NCBI GenBank assembly: GCA_009692155.1
Contig: SHZW01000001.1
Span: 62,001-126,000, forward strand
Reading direction: 5' to 3'
DNA: 64,000 bases
Source of the DNA: Nitrospiraceae bacterium
GTDB taxonomy: Bacteria; Nitrospirota; Nitrospiria; Nitrospirales; Nitrospiraceae
Part shown: positions 45,863 to 55,053 of the stretch, in pieces
How positions within the stretch are numbered: position 1 is the stretch's first letter
Layout: each line of letters begins with the position of its first letter
Notes under the pieces: model-generated
The model's input: the letters and a program-made list of their open reading frames with translations, nothing else
What the model was told of the DNA's origin: nothing
Databases searched by the model: none
Position numbers and translations under genes: made by a program

Positions 45863-45892
45863 ATTATAGGAGTCGTCCTGAATCGTAGTCAA
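45863..45892 (-). promoter_or_regulatory. Sigma-70 promoter of moaC-moaDE
   Basis: On the minus strand, TTGACT (45887-45892), an 18-bp spacer and TATAAT (45863-45868). The transcript would start near 45856, giving a leader of about 40 bases before the moaC ATG. Confidence 0.75.
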
Positions 45893-45943
45893 GCAAGCAC
45901 GGGCTTTCTTGACGGATGACCGGCTCATCAACGACAATGCCTC

Positions 45944-46864
45944 ATGGCCGACCATCTGATGATTGAACGCCTTGAATTCCAAGGACATTGCGGCGTCACC
46001 ACCGCCGAGCGTCAGACGCTTCAGCCCATCGCGGTTGATCTGGAACTCGAGTATGCGTCCGATGCCTTTGCCCTCGCCGCCTCCACACACGACATTGGCA
46101 ACGCGGTCGACTATGCAGCCGTGGCCGCTCGGGTCCTGGAAGTCGGACGCAAGCAGCCCTATGTCCTCCTGGAGACGCTGGGCGAAGCCGTGACCGCCAT
46201 GCTGTTTCACGAATTCCCGGTCACCAGAGCCAGGCTGTGGATTCGGAAGGTCATCCCGCCGGTGGACGGCGTGCAGGGGTCCGTCGGCGTCAGACTCGAT
46301 CGCACCAGGCCGGCGGCGCTTCTCGATCCTGCCCCCGCGCAGTTCCTGAAAGACTCTCTCGCGATGCTCCCGCGTGGACAGGCCCTGGATGTCGCCTGCG
46401 GGCGGGGTCGAAACACGCTCTACCTGGCTGCTCAGGGTTTTACGGTTGATGCGGTCGATCGGGACGAGCAGGCGCTGGCTGACCTGGCCTCCGTCGCCGT
46501 GCAGCAGGGTTTGACATCGGTCACCATCCACGCCATGGAACTTGAAGATCCCGCCAGGCCGGCCGGGATCCTAGCTGCCCGTTACGATGTCATACTCGGA
46601 TTTTGCTACCTCCATCGGCCACTCTTTCCTCTGCTGCTTCGGGCCCTGAGGCCAGGCGGCGTCCTGGTCTATGAAACTTTTCTCATTGACAGTCATCTCC
46701 GTTACCAACATCCGCGACGGAGAGAATTCTGCCTCGAACACAATGAGTTGCTGGACCTCGTGCGCGGCCTTCGGATTCTCCATTATGACGAAGGCGGGCG
46801 CCAGGACAGCCACGGAACAGAACCTGTCTTCACGGCCCGGCTGCTCGCGCAGCGAGAAGCGTGA
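45944..46864 (+). CDS. Fusion of dihydroneopterin aldolase (FolB) and SAM methyltransferase
   Basis: Residues 1-117 are FolB-like: GHCGVTTAERQTLQPIAVDL (with conserved E22 and Q25), VDYAAV (Tyr57), and LWIRKVIPPVDG with the active-site lysine K102. Residues about 130-300 are a class I methyltransferase, SAM loop LDVACGRGRNTLYLAAQG (148-165) and LRPGGVLVYETFLID. FolB makes 6-hydroxymethyl-dihydropterin in folate synthesis. The methyltransferase target is unknown. It starts on the opposite strand to moaC, 127 bp away. Confidence 0.85.
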   Translation: MADHLMIERLEFQGHCGVTTAERQTLQPIAVDLELEYASDAFALAASTHDIGNAVDYAAVAARVLEVGRKQPYVLLETLGEAVTAMLFHEFPVTRARLWIRKVIPPVDGVQGSVGVRLDRTRPAALLDPAPAQFLKDSLAMLPRGQALDVACGRGRNTLYLAAQGFTVDAVDRDEQALADLASVAVQQGLTSVTIHAMELEDPARPAGILAARYDVILGFCYLHRPLFPLLLRALRPGGVLVYETFLIDSHLRYQHPRRREFCLEHNELLDLVRGLRILHYDEGGRQDSHGTEPVFTARLLAQREA

Positions 46865-46945
46865 TGAGTGGAAAACCTTGGAACTCTGACAAAAACGGTG
46901 CTCTCCCAAGCCCGTCACGCATGACACATCACGCATACCGCTATG
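46855..46945. repeat. Low-complexity inverted repeat between folB fusion and PHP gene
   Basis: GAAGCGTGATGAGTG on one side and CGTCACGCATGACACATCACGCAT on the other, imperfect inverted arms. It overlaps the stop of the folB fusion and reaches the PHP gene start. Confidence 0.5.
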
Positions 46946-47788
46946 TCCCGGATTGACCTCCATCTCCATACCACCCATTCGGACGGCAGCCTACCGCCGG
47001 CCGCGGTGCTCGCGCTTGCACACAAAGCCGGCGTGACCGCGCTGGCCATCACTGATCACGACATCACCACCGGCATCCCCGAAGCCCTGCAGGCCGGCGC
47101 AAGCCTCGGCATTGAAGTCATCCCCGGCGTGGAGATCAGCTCCCGGTTCGGCGAAAGCGAATTGCATATCCTCGGGTATTTTCTGGATTGGCAGGACCCG
47201 GCATTGCACGCCAGACTGGCCGGGCTCCGCGCCAGCCGCCACAGCCGTAACCCACTGATCATCGAGCGGCTACGCGCGTTGGGGCAGGACATCACCTACG
47301 ACGAAGTGAGGGAACTGGCCGGGACCGAATCGGTGGGACGCCCGCACATCGCGCGCGTCTTGATGAACAAAGGCTACGTCAAGTCGGCCAAGGAAGCCTT
47401 CGACCGTTTCCTTGCGCAGGGCAAACCGGCATACGTGCCGCGCGAGCTGCCGGACCCGGCGGAAGCGATGGCCTGGATCAGAGCGGCGAAAGGCGTCCCC
47501 GTGCTGGCCCATCCCCTCTGGGCCAAACAAAACGGCGAAGGACTTTTCGCTTTGTGCGGACGATTAAAGACGGAAGGCCTGGGCGGGATGGAAGTGCACT
47601 ACAGCACGCACAACCCCAAGCAGACCGCCGAGTTGCTCGACATCGCGAAGCGGCTGGATCTGCTTGTGACCGGCGGCAGCGACTTCCATGGACTCACCAA
47701 GCCGGATATCGAAGTCGGAGTCGGCCGCGGCGGTCTGACTGTCCCTACTAAGTTGTTGGAACCGTTGAAGCACGCCGCGTCTGCGTAA
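46943..47788 (+). CDS. PHP-domain phosphoesterase (RNase AM / TrpH-like)
   Basis: Probable 3',5'-nucleoside bisphosphate phosphatase or 5'-3' exonuclease. Metal motifs: DLHLHTTHSDGSLPP at the N-terminus, ITDHDITTGIPEAL, PGVEISSRF and HPLWAK, and the last TGGSDFHG. It has 281 residues, full length. Confidence 0.9.
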   Translation: MSRIDLHLHTTHSDGSLPPAAVLALAHKAGVTALAITDHDITTGIPEALQAGASLGIEVIPGVEISSRFGESELHILGYFLDWQDPALHARLAGLRASRHSRNPLIIERLRALGQDITYDEVRELAGTESVGRPHIARVLMNKGYVKSAKEAFDRFLAQGKPAYVPRELPDPAEAMAWIRAAKGVPVLAHPLWAKQNGEGLFALCGRLKTEGLGGMEVHYSTHNPKQTAELLDIAKRLDLLVTGGSDFHGLTKPDIEVGVGRGGLTVPTKLLEPLKHAASA

Positions 47789-47883
47789 CTCGCTTTCCCG
47801 CCCCCCCCCACACAACGCTTGGGACCTGTTAAACTGAACATATGATCGAGAGCCATTGGTCTCCAACATAGGGAGGCACTCCC

Positions 47884-48315
47884 ATGAGAAGGCTGCTGAA
47901 TCTGTGCACGACTGTCGTGCTGTTATTCGCAGGAACGGCACATGCCCAGGAAATCAGTATAATTCAAGGCAGCGACGGGACGAGCGGTACCGTGATGGAG
48001 CTTGGCAATGGGTTCCGGACCTATTCTGACTCTCACGGAAACATGGGAACGATCATGGACCTGGGAGGCGGGTACCAGACCTATCAGTTCACGTCGCCGC
48101 ATGGAGGCACGCAGTCCGGCACGATTTTGACCCTGCCTGCCCCCCGTTCCAGCTTCGACAGACCGCCGGCCGGCCTCACGCCCGCGCCGGTTCTTCCCTT
48201 CACGCCACGAGGGCCTCTCATGCCACGCGAGCAGATGGCGCCGGTGGTACCGCTGACACCAAACACGGGAACGTTCAATACATTTGGAAACGGTGGCGGT
48301 CGAATAGGTCGTTAA
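47884..48315 (+). CDS. Secreted Gly/Pro-rich repeat protein
   Basis: A 143-residue protein with signal peptide (after AHA, residue 21) and a GGGAGG ribosome site. Two imperfect repeats (GTVMELGNGFRTYSDSHG and GTIMDLGGGYQTYQFTSPHG) are followed by a Pro-rich tail. Function unknown. Confidence 0.7.
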   Translation: MRRLLNLCTTVVLLFAGTAHAQEISIIQGSDGTSGTVMELGNGFRTYSDSHGNMGTIMDLGGGYQTYQFTSPHGGTQSGTILTLPAPRSSFDRPPAGLTPAPVLPFTPRGPLMPREQMAPVVPLTPNTGTFNTFGNGGGRIGR

Positions 48316-48394
48316 GAGAGCGGCACAGTCACGATCCGACGCGATGTAAGCGAACGCGCGGTTGCACACGTAATGCGGTCTGCGGAGTCTCTAT

Positions 48395-48640
48395 CTACTC
48401 GGTGGCTCCGCGCCGCCTGCGGCGCACTGTCTTTCCAACATGAAGGACTGCCGGCAAAGCCCGCGTACCGGGCTTCATCCCCCGACTGGCCAGCTTCAAT
48501 ACCTCCCGCCGGATCTCTTCAATGGGTGTGGGGAGTTTCTCCGGCATCATCATGTCCGGCCCAAACCGTTCCCATCTGATCCGGGGCTGCCGTTTCATGC
48601 GCTTGGCTTTGAATCCTTTTTTGACGATGCGCCAGGCCAT
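48395..48640 (-). CDS. Hypothetical small basic protein
   Basis: An 81-residue protein with many Lys/Arg (VKKGFKAKRMKRQPRIRW, end TVRRRRRG). AAGGAG lies upstream of the ATG. Such proteins often bind nucleic acid, but no motif supports it. Confidence 0.55.
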   Translation of the reverse strand: MAWRIVKKGFKAKRMKRQPRIRWERFGPDMMMPEKLPTPIEEIRREVLKLASRGMKPGTRALPAVLHVGKTVRRRRRGATE

Positions 48641-48673
48641 ATCCGACTCCTTGTTCTCTTCAGTGAGGTGCGC

Positions 48674-49009
48674 CTATCCGCGACGCCGATGAGTACTCTG
48701 CGTCCGTGTCTCCGGCTCAACCGACGGCAGCGACGGTCCCGCCCAGATGAGATACGGAGGTTCCTTCATTCCTTCCGCCATGCCAGGATAGAGGTGTCGC
48801 GCCTGGGCATAGGCGCTGGCCTGGGCCTGGAGACAGGTCGGCGCTTCGGGCAGGCTCGAGACGACCCGTAAATCCATCCGGTCCTTCTGCCCCACGCCTG
48901 CCTTGTACAGCTCACAGACAAAATGCCCCTCTCCGAAATAGGTCGTGCTCACCAGCAACTTTTCACCGTCCGAAAAGGTCACGATCGGATCCGCGTTGAG
49001 TCTTCCCAT
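48674..49009 (-). CDS. Hypothetical protein
   Basis: A 111-residue protein (VTFSDGEKLLVSTTYFGEGHFVCELYK) with an AGGAAG ribosome site. The C-terminus is disordered and basic. It lies 33 bp upstream of the 81-residue gene on the same strand, so they may be co-transcribed. Confidence 0.6.
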   Translation of the reverse strand: MGRLNADPIVTFSDGEKLLVSTTYFGEGHFVCELYKAGVGQKDRMDLRVVSSLPEAPTCLQAQASAYAQARHLYPGMAEGMKEPPYLIWAGPSLPSVEPETRTQSTHRRRG

Positions 49010-49309
49010 ATTCTTCCTGCTTCACTCCTGAAAACACACGAACTGGGCTGCGTGATGACCCGCCCTGATCCCGCATATACGGGACCCGTGGCATACAGAG
49101 CTGTGCCGTACGAGCAGCGTGCCCGGAGAATCGATCGCGCGGGAACGGGGTGAATAAGAAGGGGGCGCGAGGGATGGGATTGTCACCGTGGCTCTACGGT
49201 AGTGCAGTGTACCCTACGCCGAGGGGATATACAAATGGCGGTTTCGGAGACACACGGAACACCACGCATGTGGGGAGGGTCTTCAGGCGCAAGGCCGACG
49301 GTCAGGAGG
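49010..49309. other. Intergenic stretch without recognised gene
   Basis: 300 bp between the broken signalling gene and the small hypothetical genes. It holds a short hairpin (CCCG-CATATA-CGGG, 49066-49081 region) and Gly-rich open frames on the plus strand that have no natural start. I see no RNA gene. Confidence 0.4.
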
Positions 49310-50200
49310 TCAGATCATCCGGCGGTTCATGTCCAGATCGGCTTCGCGCAACAGTTCTTCGGCAGATTCCGGCGGAACCGGACTGACAGCGATCCCGATG
49401 CTGCATTCCACCTTGCGAGGCAGGGCTCGCCGCTGCACCAAGTCGGCCAGCTTATTCGTGACACGGTCGACAATCACCTCCAGCTGGTCGTGCCCGGCGT
49501 CGACCAACAGCACGGCGAATTCATCCGACCCATACCGGGAGACGAGATCGGTGGTGCGGGTGGACTCCACCAACGCATCCGCCACGGCGCGCAACACCTC
49601 GTCGCCCATCGAATACCCGAAATGGTCGTTGATCTCTTTCAGATGGTGCACATCCAGACTCAGTAAAATCACGCTGCTGCGCCGACGGCGGGCTCCGGCG
49701 GCCAGGCGCCGGTACTGGTCATGAAACGTCCGCCGTCCGGCCAGGACTGTGAGCGGATCGGGAGCGGTTCTGGACAACAGGCGATTCACGTTCTGCATAC
49801 GCGCCGCCAGTAAGCGCAGAAGCCCCATCGCGAGCGGCGGAGACTGCTCCAACGCCTGCGTGAAATCGTCCTGGGGAATCATCAGGCACCGCGTCCGCTC
49901 CACCGCCATCACCGTGGCGGTCCGCGAGTGATCAAGCAGCAGGCCCATCTCGCCGACGATCTCGCCTTGCCCCAACTCGCCGACAAACCGATCCACCAGC
50001 GGCGCTTCCGGCGTCGATTCGACAATGCGGACCTGTCCTCCGAGAATCACATAGACATGCGCGCCGGATTCGCCCTGCCGAAACATCGCCTGTCCCGGCA
50101 AGTACACCCGCTCAACCGCCTTCGCGACCAGCCGCGCCACCTGATCCTGGGATAACGATTGAAAGAGTGGCGCCGAGGCGAGCAGGCTGGCATAGGCCCC
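49310..50200 (-). CDS. cNMP-binding plus GGDEF part of a broken signalling gene
   Basis: Cyclic-nucleotide-binding-like domain (YLPGQAMFRQGESGAHVYVI, GEIVGEMGLLLDHSRTATVMA) followed by a diguanylate-cyclase-like GGDEF domain (DHFGYSMGDEVLRAVADALVE, RYGSDEFAVLL). The signature reads GSDEF instead of GGDEF. The open frame begins at 50284, but the part before about 50200 is nonsense that continues from the upstream frame. A one-base deletion in the G-run at 50199-50204 would join it to the receiver domain of the upstream part. Confidence 0.8.
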   Translation of the reverse strand, partial: GAYASLLASAPLFQSLSQDQVARLVAKAVERVYLPGQAMFRQGESGAHVYVILGGQVRIVESTPEAPLVDRFVGELGQGEIVGEMGLLLDHSRTATVMAVERTRCLMIPQDDFTQALEQSPPLAMGLLRLLAARMQNVNRLLSRTAPDPLTVLAGRRTFHDQYRRLAAGARRRRSSVILLSLDVHHLKEINDHFGYSMGDEVLRAVADALVESTRTTDLVSRYGSDEFAVLLVDAGHDQLEVIVDRVTNKLADLVQRRALPRKVECSIGIAVSPVPPESAEELLREADLDMNRRMI

Positions 50201-51326
50201 CCAGCGTCTTGCCAACCGGCTCAAAACTGGCGGGCGGCTCACCGGACGCCTCGCCGTGCACTCCCGCATCAGCCCGTTGCTCATCGAACGCCGTCAACGC
50301 GCGTGTCAGCCAGGCCCGCACGCGCGCGCGCAGCATGGGGGACACAATTGGCCGCGCCAGATAATCGTCGGCAGGCCCGATCAGGACCCGCCCACTCGGC
50401 GCATCCGACTCATCCGTCAACATCAGCGCCGGCAGGTTGGGACGGCCGAGCTTGGTCCGGATTTGTCTGATCAACCCGACCCCGTCGCCCTGCGGCAACT
50501 CCTTGTTCACGATCATCAAGCTGGGAGGCACTTCGCTGGCCTGAATGAGCGCCGTCTGCTGATCCGGAGCCGCGAGAAACACCAGCCCGTCTTCCGCCAT
50601 GACCTGCCCGATCATCGCCACTTCGGCATCCGTGGCGCCGACCACCAGGACGCGTTCGCCGACGATTGAACGCCGCCGCAAGGCCGAGGCTTCGTCAGGC
50701 AGTTGGGCCTGACGAGTGCCCTGCACCTCCAGGGTCAGCCCCTCCGCCGCCGCGACCACGTCCAGGACCGCGCCACGTTCCTTCACCAGATGCCTGGCCA
50801 CGCCTTCCATCCGCGCGATCTCGGCATCATCGTGCAACGGATCATGATGAAACAACACCAGTTGCTTGACACCGGCTGCCATCGCAACTTCTGTCGCGTA
50901 GTCGACCGTGCTATGCCCCCACCCAATCTTGCTGGGGTATTCTTCCAGGCTGTATTGCGCATCATGAATCACGAGGTCGGCCCCGTTGAGAAACGCGATG
51001 TGCCGCTGATCCCCCGGGTGCTTGAACTGCGAGCCGGATGAGTTCCAGAACGGCTCATGGTCCGTCACATAGGCAACCGTCGCGCCGCCGCTCGAGATGC
51101 GGAACGAAATCGTCGGTGCCGTATGGTTCAAGTACTGCGTTTCGATCATCGTGTCACCCAACCGCAAAAATCCCTCCTCCAACTCCGTAAAGTGAATGCG
51201 GCTGCGTAAATCGCGAAGCGTCACCCGGAAATAGGAATACTGCATCTGCCCGGTCAACGCATCTTCGACGGTCCGCTGCAAGCCGGCCGGCGCAAACACG
51301 TTCAACTCGGTATCGGGCATGAACAC
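50112..51326 (-). CDS. MBL second half plus degenerate receiver domain
   Basis: Residues 1-200 continue a metallo-beta-lactamase fold (AYVTDHEPF, IHDAQYSLEEY, GWGHSTVDYA, LVLFHHDPLHDD). Residues about 215-340 look like a response-regulator receiver, but the phosphoacceptor position reads N (MIVNKELPQGDGVGLI) and the Lys-Pro signature reads ARPI. The last about 35 residues are frameshifted. The start ATG is only three codons after an in-frame TAG that ends the first MBL piece. Confidence 0.8.
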   Translation of the reverse strand: MFMPDTELNVFAPAGLQRTVEDALTGQMQYSYFRVTLRDLRSRIHFTELEEGFLRLGDTMIETQYLNHTAPTISFRISSGGATVAYVTDHEPFWNSSGSQFKHPGDQRHIAFLNGADLVIHDAQYSLEEYPSKIGWGHSTVDYATEVAMAAGVKQLVLFHHDPLHDDAEIARMEGVARHLVKERGAVLDVVAAAEGLTLEVQGTRQAQLPDEASALRRRSIVGERVLVVGATDAEVAMIGQVMAEDGLVFLAAPDQQTALIQASEVPPSLMIVNKELPQGDGVGLIRQIRTKLGRPNLPALMLTDESDAPSGRVLIGPADDYLARPIVSPMLRARVRAWLTRALTAFDEQRADAGVHGEASGEPPASFEPVGKTLGGLCQPARLGATLSIVIPGSGGAAGREGG

Positions 51327-51329
51327 CGG

Positions 51330-51593
51330 CTAGAAAAATGGAAAACCCTGAATGTGATCCCAATGCGTATGGCCGATGAACAGATTGATCCGCAAAGGAC
51401 GGGAGGCCGACTTCAAGAGATCGAGTCCCAACAACCGCGCGCCGGTTCCGCAATCCAGCACGATGATCGTGCCGTCCTGGGTGCGCACCTCGACGCACGA
51501 CGTGTTGCCGCCGTACTTCGCGGTCTGCGGCCCCGGCGTGGGAACCGACCCGTGCGTGCCCCAGAACCGTACTTTTAAAGGATCCTGCGCCAT
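51330..51593 (-). CDS. MBL N-terminal fragment, ended by an in-frame TAG
   Basis: An 87-residue metallo-beta-lactamase start (VRFWGTHGSVPTPGPQTAKY) with the HTHWDH metal motif. After GFPFF a TAG codon occurs, and the next codons (PVFMPDTELNVFAPAG) continue the same reading frame into the 51326 gene, exactly where an intact MBL would continue. Upstream it begins 3 bp after the 51597 gene. Confidence 0.8.
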   Translation of the reverse strand: MAQDPLKVRFWGTHGSVPTPGPQTAKYGGNTSCVEVRTQDGTIIVLDCGTGARLLGLDLLKSASRPLRINLFIGHTHWDHIQGFPFF

Positions 51594-51596
51594 CGT

Positions 51597-52610
51597 TTAG
51601 TTGTCGGGCGTTTCTACGATGTGGTTTTCGAACCGGGTACAGCCCTCGGCTAACAGCCGGTTGGTCAGCATCTCCCCCGGCCATTCGATCGGCAGATCGG
51701 CGGTGAACACCCAGACATCCGGAGATGTCCACACCGGCCCGTGATCGTCCGGCAATTCCGGATCGAAGAGGTCCGTCCACACCGGCATGTACACGCCATT
51801 ACCGCATTGCGTATGGAGATGCACGATCGTCCGGCTCCGCACGGTCGGGTCGAGGTCTCGCCAGACCTCCACCGTTTCATCGGCCAGCCGGTGCAACCGC
51901 ACGGCGTTTTGCGCGTCGAACATCGCATAACTGGAAAACACGGGCGCCTCCAGCATGTGGGGCGCCGACGCCAGTTCAGGACATTGGGCGACGAGACCGG
52001 CCAGCAACGCCTGCCGGCTATGCTCCTCGATCGAGTCCGGCAGCCCGGGTTCCGGCGATCCCAGCAGCTCAAACAACAAAAAGGCCGTGGATTCCATGGG
52101 TGGATGCAACCGGGCGGCAAGCAACTGGCGGCGCTGCCCCTCCGTCATCCCAGCCAGATGCTGATGGAGTTCCTGCAACGTCAACCGCTCGATCGTCGAG
52201 TCCGTCAGGAGTCGTGGTTCGACCATCACGACGGTGCCTGGCGTCAGATGTAAATGCTCCCGCAGCAAGTCGGCTATAGCCAGGGGATCAATTTTCAAGT
52301 GCAGGGGCGTGCGCACATCAGCCTGCAAGGGCAACTCGAGCGCTCCGAGAATGGCGTACCGCGGCTTGTCATCTGGCCCCTCGCCCATCGAGATCGAGCA
52401 GGCCGCCTCAGCCAGCAAGTCGAACAACCATTCGGCCATTTCTTCGTCCAGCGCCGCCAGGATCGTGAGCACATCCTGCTCGCGATCCTGCTCCAGCAAC
52501 GCCTGAAGGGTGTCAATCGCGGCATCGGCATCACCATGGTCATGCCGCCGGGCATTGATGAGATGAATCAGGTCGCGGGTCAGCGGATCAGGACGGTACC
52601 AACTCGACAT
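51597..52610 (-). CDS. Hypothetical protein
   Basis: A 337-residue protein from the ATG at 52610 (MSSWYRPDPLTRDLIHLINA), which has a GAGGAG ribosome site. N-terminal helical segment ALLEQDREQDVLTILAALDEEMAEWL, C-terminal WTDLFDPELPDDHGPVWTSPDVWVF. No known family. It immediately precedes the broken MBL-REC-cNBD-GGDEF gene. Confidence 0.7.
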   Translation of the reverse strand: MSSWYRPDPLTRDLIHLINARRHDHGDADAAIDTLQALLEQDREQDVLTILAALDEEMAEWLFDLLAEAACSISMGEGPDDKPRYAILGALELPLQADVRTPLHLKIDPLAIADLLREHLHLTPGTVVMVEPRLLTDSTIERLTLQELHQHLAGMTEGQRRQLLAARLHPPMESTAFLLFELLGSPEPGLPDSIEEHSRQALLAGLVAQCPELASAPHMLEAPVFSSYAMFDAQNAVRLHRLADETVEVWRDLDPTVRSRTIVHLHTQCGNGVYMPVWTDLFDPELPDDHGPVWTSPDVWVFTADLPIEWPGEMLTNRLLAEGCTRFENHIVETPDN

Positions 52611-52716
52611 AGGCACTCCTCGAAGCAACACAGGGGGCATATCCCCCAAGCCGTATTCGTATGTTGCCAAAGTTCGAACCGTGAAGCAAGAGCGCAGTTT
52701 CACTTTATGTTTTTGC

Positions 52717-53130
52717 CTATTCTCCGATCACCTTCACCAGCACCCGCTTCTTGCGGCGGCCATCGAACTCGCCGTAGAATATTTGCTCCCAGGGGCCGAA
52801 GTCCAATTTGCCCTTCGTGATCGCCACCACCACCTCGCGTCCCATCAGTTGCCGCTTGATGTGCGCATCGCCGTTGTCCTCGCCGGTCAGATTATGCCGA
52901 TAGTCGGCTTCGTGCGGAGCCAGCCGCTCCAGAAACTGATCGTAATCCTTCAAGAGTCCCGGCTCGTCATCATTGATATAGACACTGGCGGTGATGTGCA
53001 TGGCATTGACCAGCACCATCCCCTCGCAAATGCCGCTCGTGTGCACAGCCGCTTCCACCTGCGGCGTGATGTTGAGATACGCCCGGCGTGTGTCGGTCTG
53101 AAACCAGAGCTCTTCACGGTAGGTTTTCAT
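52717..53130 (-). CDS. yjbQ: YjbQ-family protein (UPF0047)
   Basis: A 137-residue protein starting [24 protein letters not shown] with the family blocks [20 protein letters not shown] and [21 protein letters not shown], and [19 protein letters not shown] at the end. YjbQ proteins have been linked to thiamine phosphate synthase activity and to metal-bound phosphoesterase folds. The long open frame to 53607 is a shadow of nrdJ. Confidence 0.9.
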   Translation of the reverse strand: MKTYREELWFQTDTRRAYLNITPQVEAAVHTSGICEGMVLVNAMHITASVYINDDEPGLLKDYDQFLERLAPHEADYRHNLTGEDNGDAHIKRQLMGREVVVAITKGKLDFGPWEQIFYGEFDGRRKKRVLVKVIGE

Positions 53131-53153
53131 GGTTGCAGGGAACTCCCATCCAC

Positions 53154-53182
53154 TTGGTGTGACCGCGAGTTTACCATATAAT
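53154..53182 (+). promoter_or_regulatory. Candidate nrdJ promoter
   Basis: Perfect TATAAT (53177-53182), 17-bp spacer to a weak TTGGTG. The ATG lies 30 bp after the -10 with GGGAG as ribosome site. Confidence 0.5.
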
Positions 53183-53211
53183 AAGCGACCGACAGGAAAT
53201 CGGGAGTCTCG

Positions 53212-54960
53212 ATGGCACGCATATCCTCGCGCACGCTCCGCCTCTCCTCCAACGCGCTGACCGTCCTGCGCCGACGGTACCTGGACAAGAACATCGAAGG
53301 CAAGCCGGTGGAAACGCCGTCGCAGCTTTTCCGCCGCGTGGCAAACAACGTGGCGCAGGCGGAGCGGCTCCACGGCGGGTCCCGACGGACCGTCGCGCGC
53401 ACAAGCGACACCTTCAACGGCATGATGACCCGTCTGGAATTTCTTCCGAACTCGCCGACGCTCATGAACGCCGGCCGCGACCTTCAGCAACTCTCTGCCT
53501 GCTTTGTGCTGCCCGTGGAAGACTCTCTGGAATCCATCTTCGATTCGGTCAAGCACCAGGCGCTCATTCACCAGTCCGGCGGCGGCACTGGTTTTTCCTT
53601 CAGTCATCTGCGCCCGAAGAACGACCGCGTGGCGTCAACCAGCGGCGTGGCGTCAGGACCGATCTCATTCATGCGCGTTTTCAACATGGCCACCGAAGTC
53701 ATCAAACAGGGTGGCGCCCGCAGAGGCGCCAACATGGGCATCCTGCGCGTGGACCACCCGGATATTCTCGACTTCATTGCGGCCAAGCAGAATCAAGCCG
53801 AGCTGACCAATTTCAACATCTCCGTAGGCATCACGGACGCCTTCATGCGCGCGCTGGAGCGGAAGCAGGACTACGCGCTGATCAATCCCAGGACCGGCCG
53901 GACCGCCGGACGCCTCGCCGCTGCTTCCGTCTTCGATCGCATCGTGGAGGCGGCCTGGAGCACCGGAGAGCCCGGCGTGATCTTCCTGGATACCATCAAT
54001 GCCCATAATCCGACGCCGCACATCGGCCGCATCGAATCCACGAATCCCTGCGGTGAACAGCCCCTGCTCGCCTATGAATCCTGCACACTGGGATCTCTCA
54101 ACCTGGAGAAATTCGTCGCTGGCGCACCGAAAAAACCGGCCATCGCCTTTGAGCGACTTGCAGAGGCCACTGCCCACGCCGTCCGCTTCCTGGATAATGT
54201 TCTAGACATGAACCAGTATCCGCTACCCTCGATCGCCGCCATCACGAAAGGCAATCGGAAAATCGGCCTCGGCGTGATGGGCTTTGCCGATCTCCTGATC
54301 AAGCTGGGCATTCCCTACGACAGCGCCGAGGCGTTGGCGGTCGGCGAACAGGTGATGCAGTTCATCCAGGAACATGGCCACCAGGCCTCCGCCGAGTTGG
54401 CGAGGACGCGGGGCACATTCCCGAACTTCAAAGGAAGCCGCCTGGAATCGGACGGTCAGCGCCTGCGTAACGCAACCGTGACCACGGTCGCCCCGACCGG
54501 CACCATCAGCATCATCGCCGACTGCTCGCCCGGCATCGAACCCCTCTATGGCGTCAGTTACGCCCGCACGGTCATGGACGACGTGCGGCTGACGGCCCTC
54601 CATCAGGAATTCGTCCGTCGGGCGCGGGCCGCCGGCATCTACACTCCGCAATTGACGGCGAAGGTCGCCGCGAACGAATCGATTCAGGACCTGACGGAGG
54701 TTCCGGACAACCTGCGCCGGCTCTTTGTCACGGCACACGACATTGCGCCGGAGCACCACGTCCGTATGCAAGCCGCCTTTCAACGGTACAGCGACAGCGG
54801 CGTCTCCAAGACGATCAACCTGCCGGCTAAAGCCACCAAGGCCGACGTGGCTGCCGCTTTCACGCTGGCCTATCAATTGGGCTGCAAGGGGCTCACGGTT
54901 TTTCGGACCGGCAGCCGGGAACACCAGGTGCTGTCCTGTACCAACGTGCAATATTGCTAG
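53212..54960 (+). CDS. nrdJ: Adenosylcobalamin-dependent (class II) ribonucleotide reductase
   Basis: Makes deoxyribonucleotides without oxygen. It has 582 residues. NPCGEQ (N278-Q283) holds the thiyl cysteine C280 and E282; C97 ([14 protein letters not shown]) and C291 (AYESC) fit the redox pair, with the same 11-residue spacing as in known class II enzymes. [18 protein letters not shown] binds substrate phosphate. The tail ends in CTNVQYC, two cysteines for re-reduction. It needs B12, consistent with the BtuF-like gene and the Ni/Co transporter. Confidence 0.94.
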   Translation: MARISSRTLRLSSNALTVLRRRYLDKNIEGKPVETPSQLFRRVANNVAQAERLHGGSRRTVARTSDTFNGMMTRLEFLPNSPTLMNAGRDLQQLSACFVLPVEDSLESIFDSVKHQALIHQSGGGTGFSFSHLRPKNDRVASTSGVASGPISFMRVFNMATEVIKQGGARRGANMGILRVDHPDILDFIAAKQNQAELTNFNISVGITDAFMRALERKQDYALINPRTGRTAGRLAAASVFDRIVEAAWSTGEPGVIFLDTINAHNPTPHIGRIESTNPCGEQPLLAYESCTLGSLNLEKFVAGAPKKPAIAFERLAEATAHAVRFLDNVLDMNQYPLPSIAAITKGNRKIGLGVMGFADLLIKLGIPYDSAEALAVGEQVMQFIQEHGHQASAELARTRGTFPNFKGSRLESDGQRLRNATVTTVAPTGTISIIADCSPGIEPLYGVSYARTVMDDVRLTALHQEFVRRARAAGIYTPQLTAKVAANESIQDLTEVPDNLRRLFVTAHDIAPEHHVRMQAAFQRYSDSGVSKTINLPAKATKADVAAAFTLAYQLGCKGLTVFRTGSREHQVLSCTNVQYC

Positions 54961-55053
54961 AAACCGTGACGCGTGATCCGTGATCCATGACGGGAATACT
55001 CAGATGACGGACCTCAACTCGTTACGCATCACGCATTACGGATCACGTCTGTT
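54961..55053. repeat. Inverted low-complexity repeat between nrdJ and the MEMO1-like gene
   Basis: GTGACGCGTGATCCGTGATCC and CGCATCACGCATTACGGATCAC form inverted arms around a 35-bp centre. It is the clearest member of the GTGA/TCAC word family. Confidence 0.6.

Noticed and set aside
53131-53607. N-terminal extension of YjbQ up to 53607
   Set aside because: The extension lies antisense to nrdJ; the ATG at 53130 fits the family length exactly.
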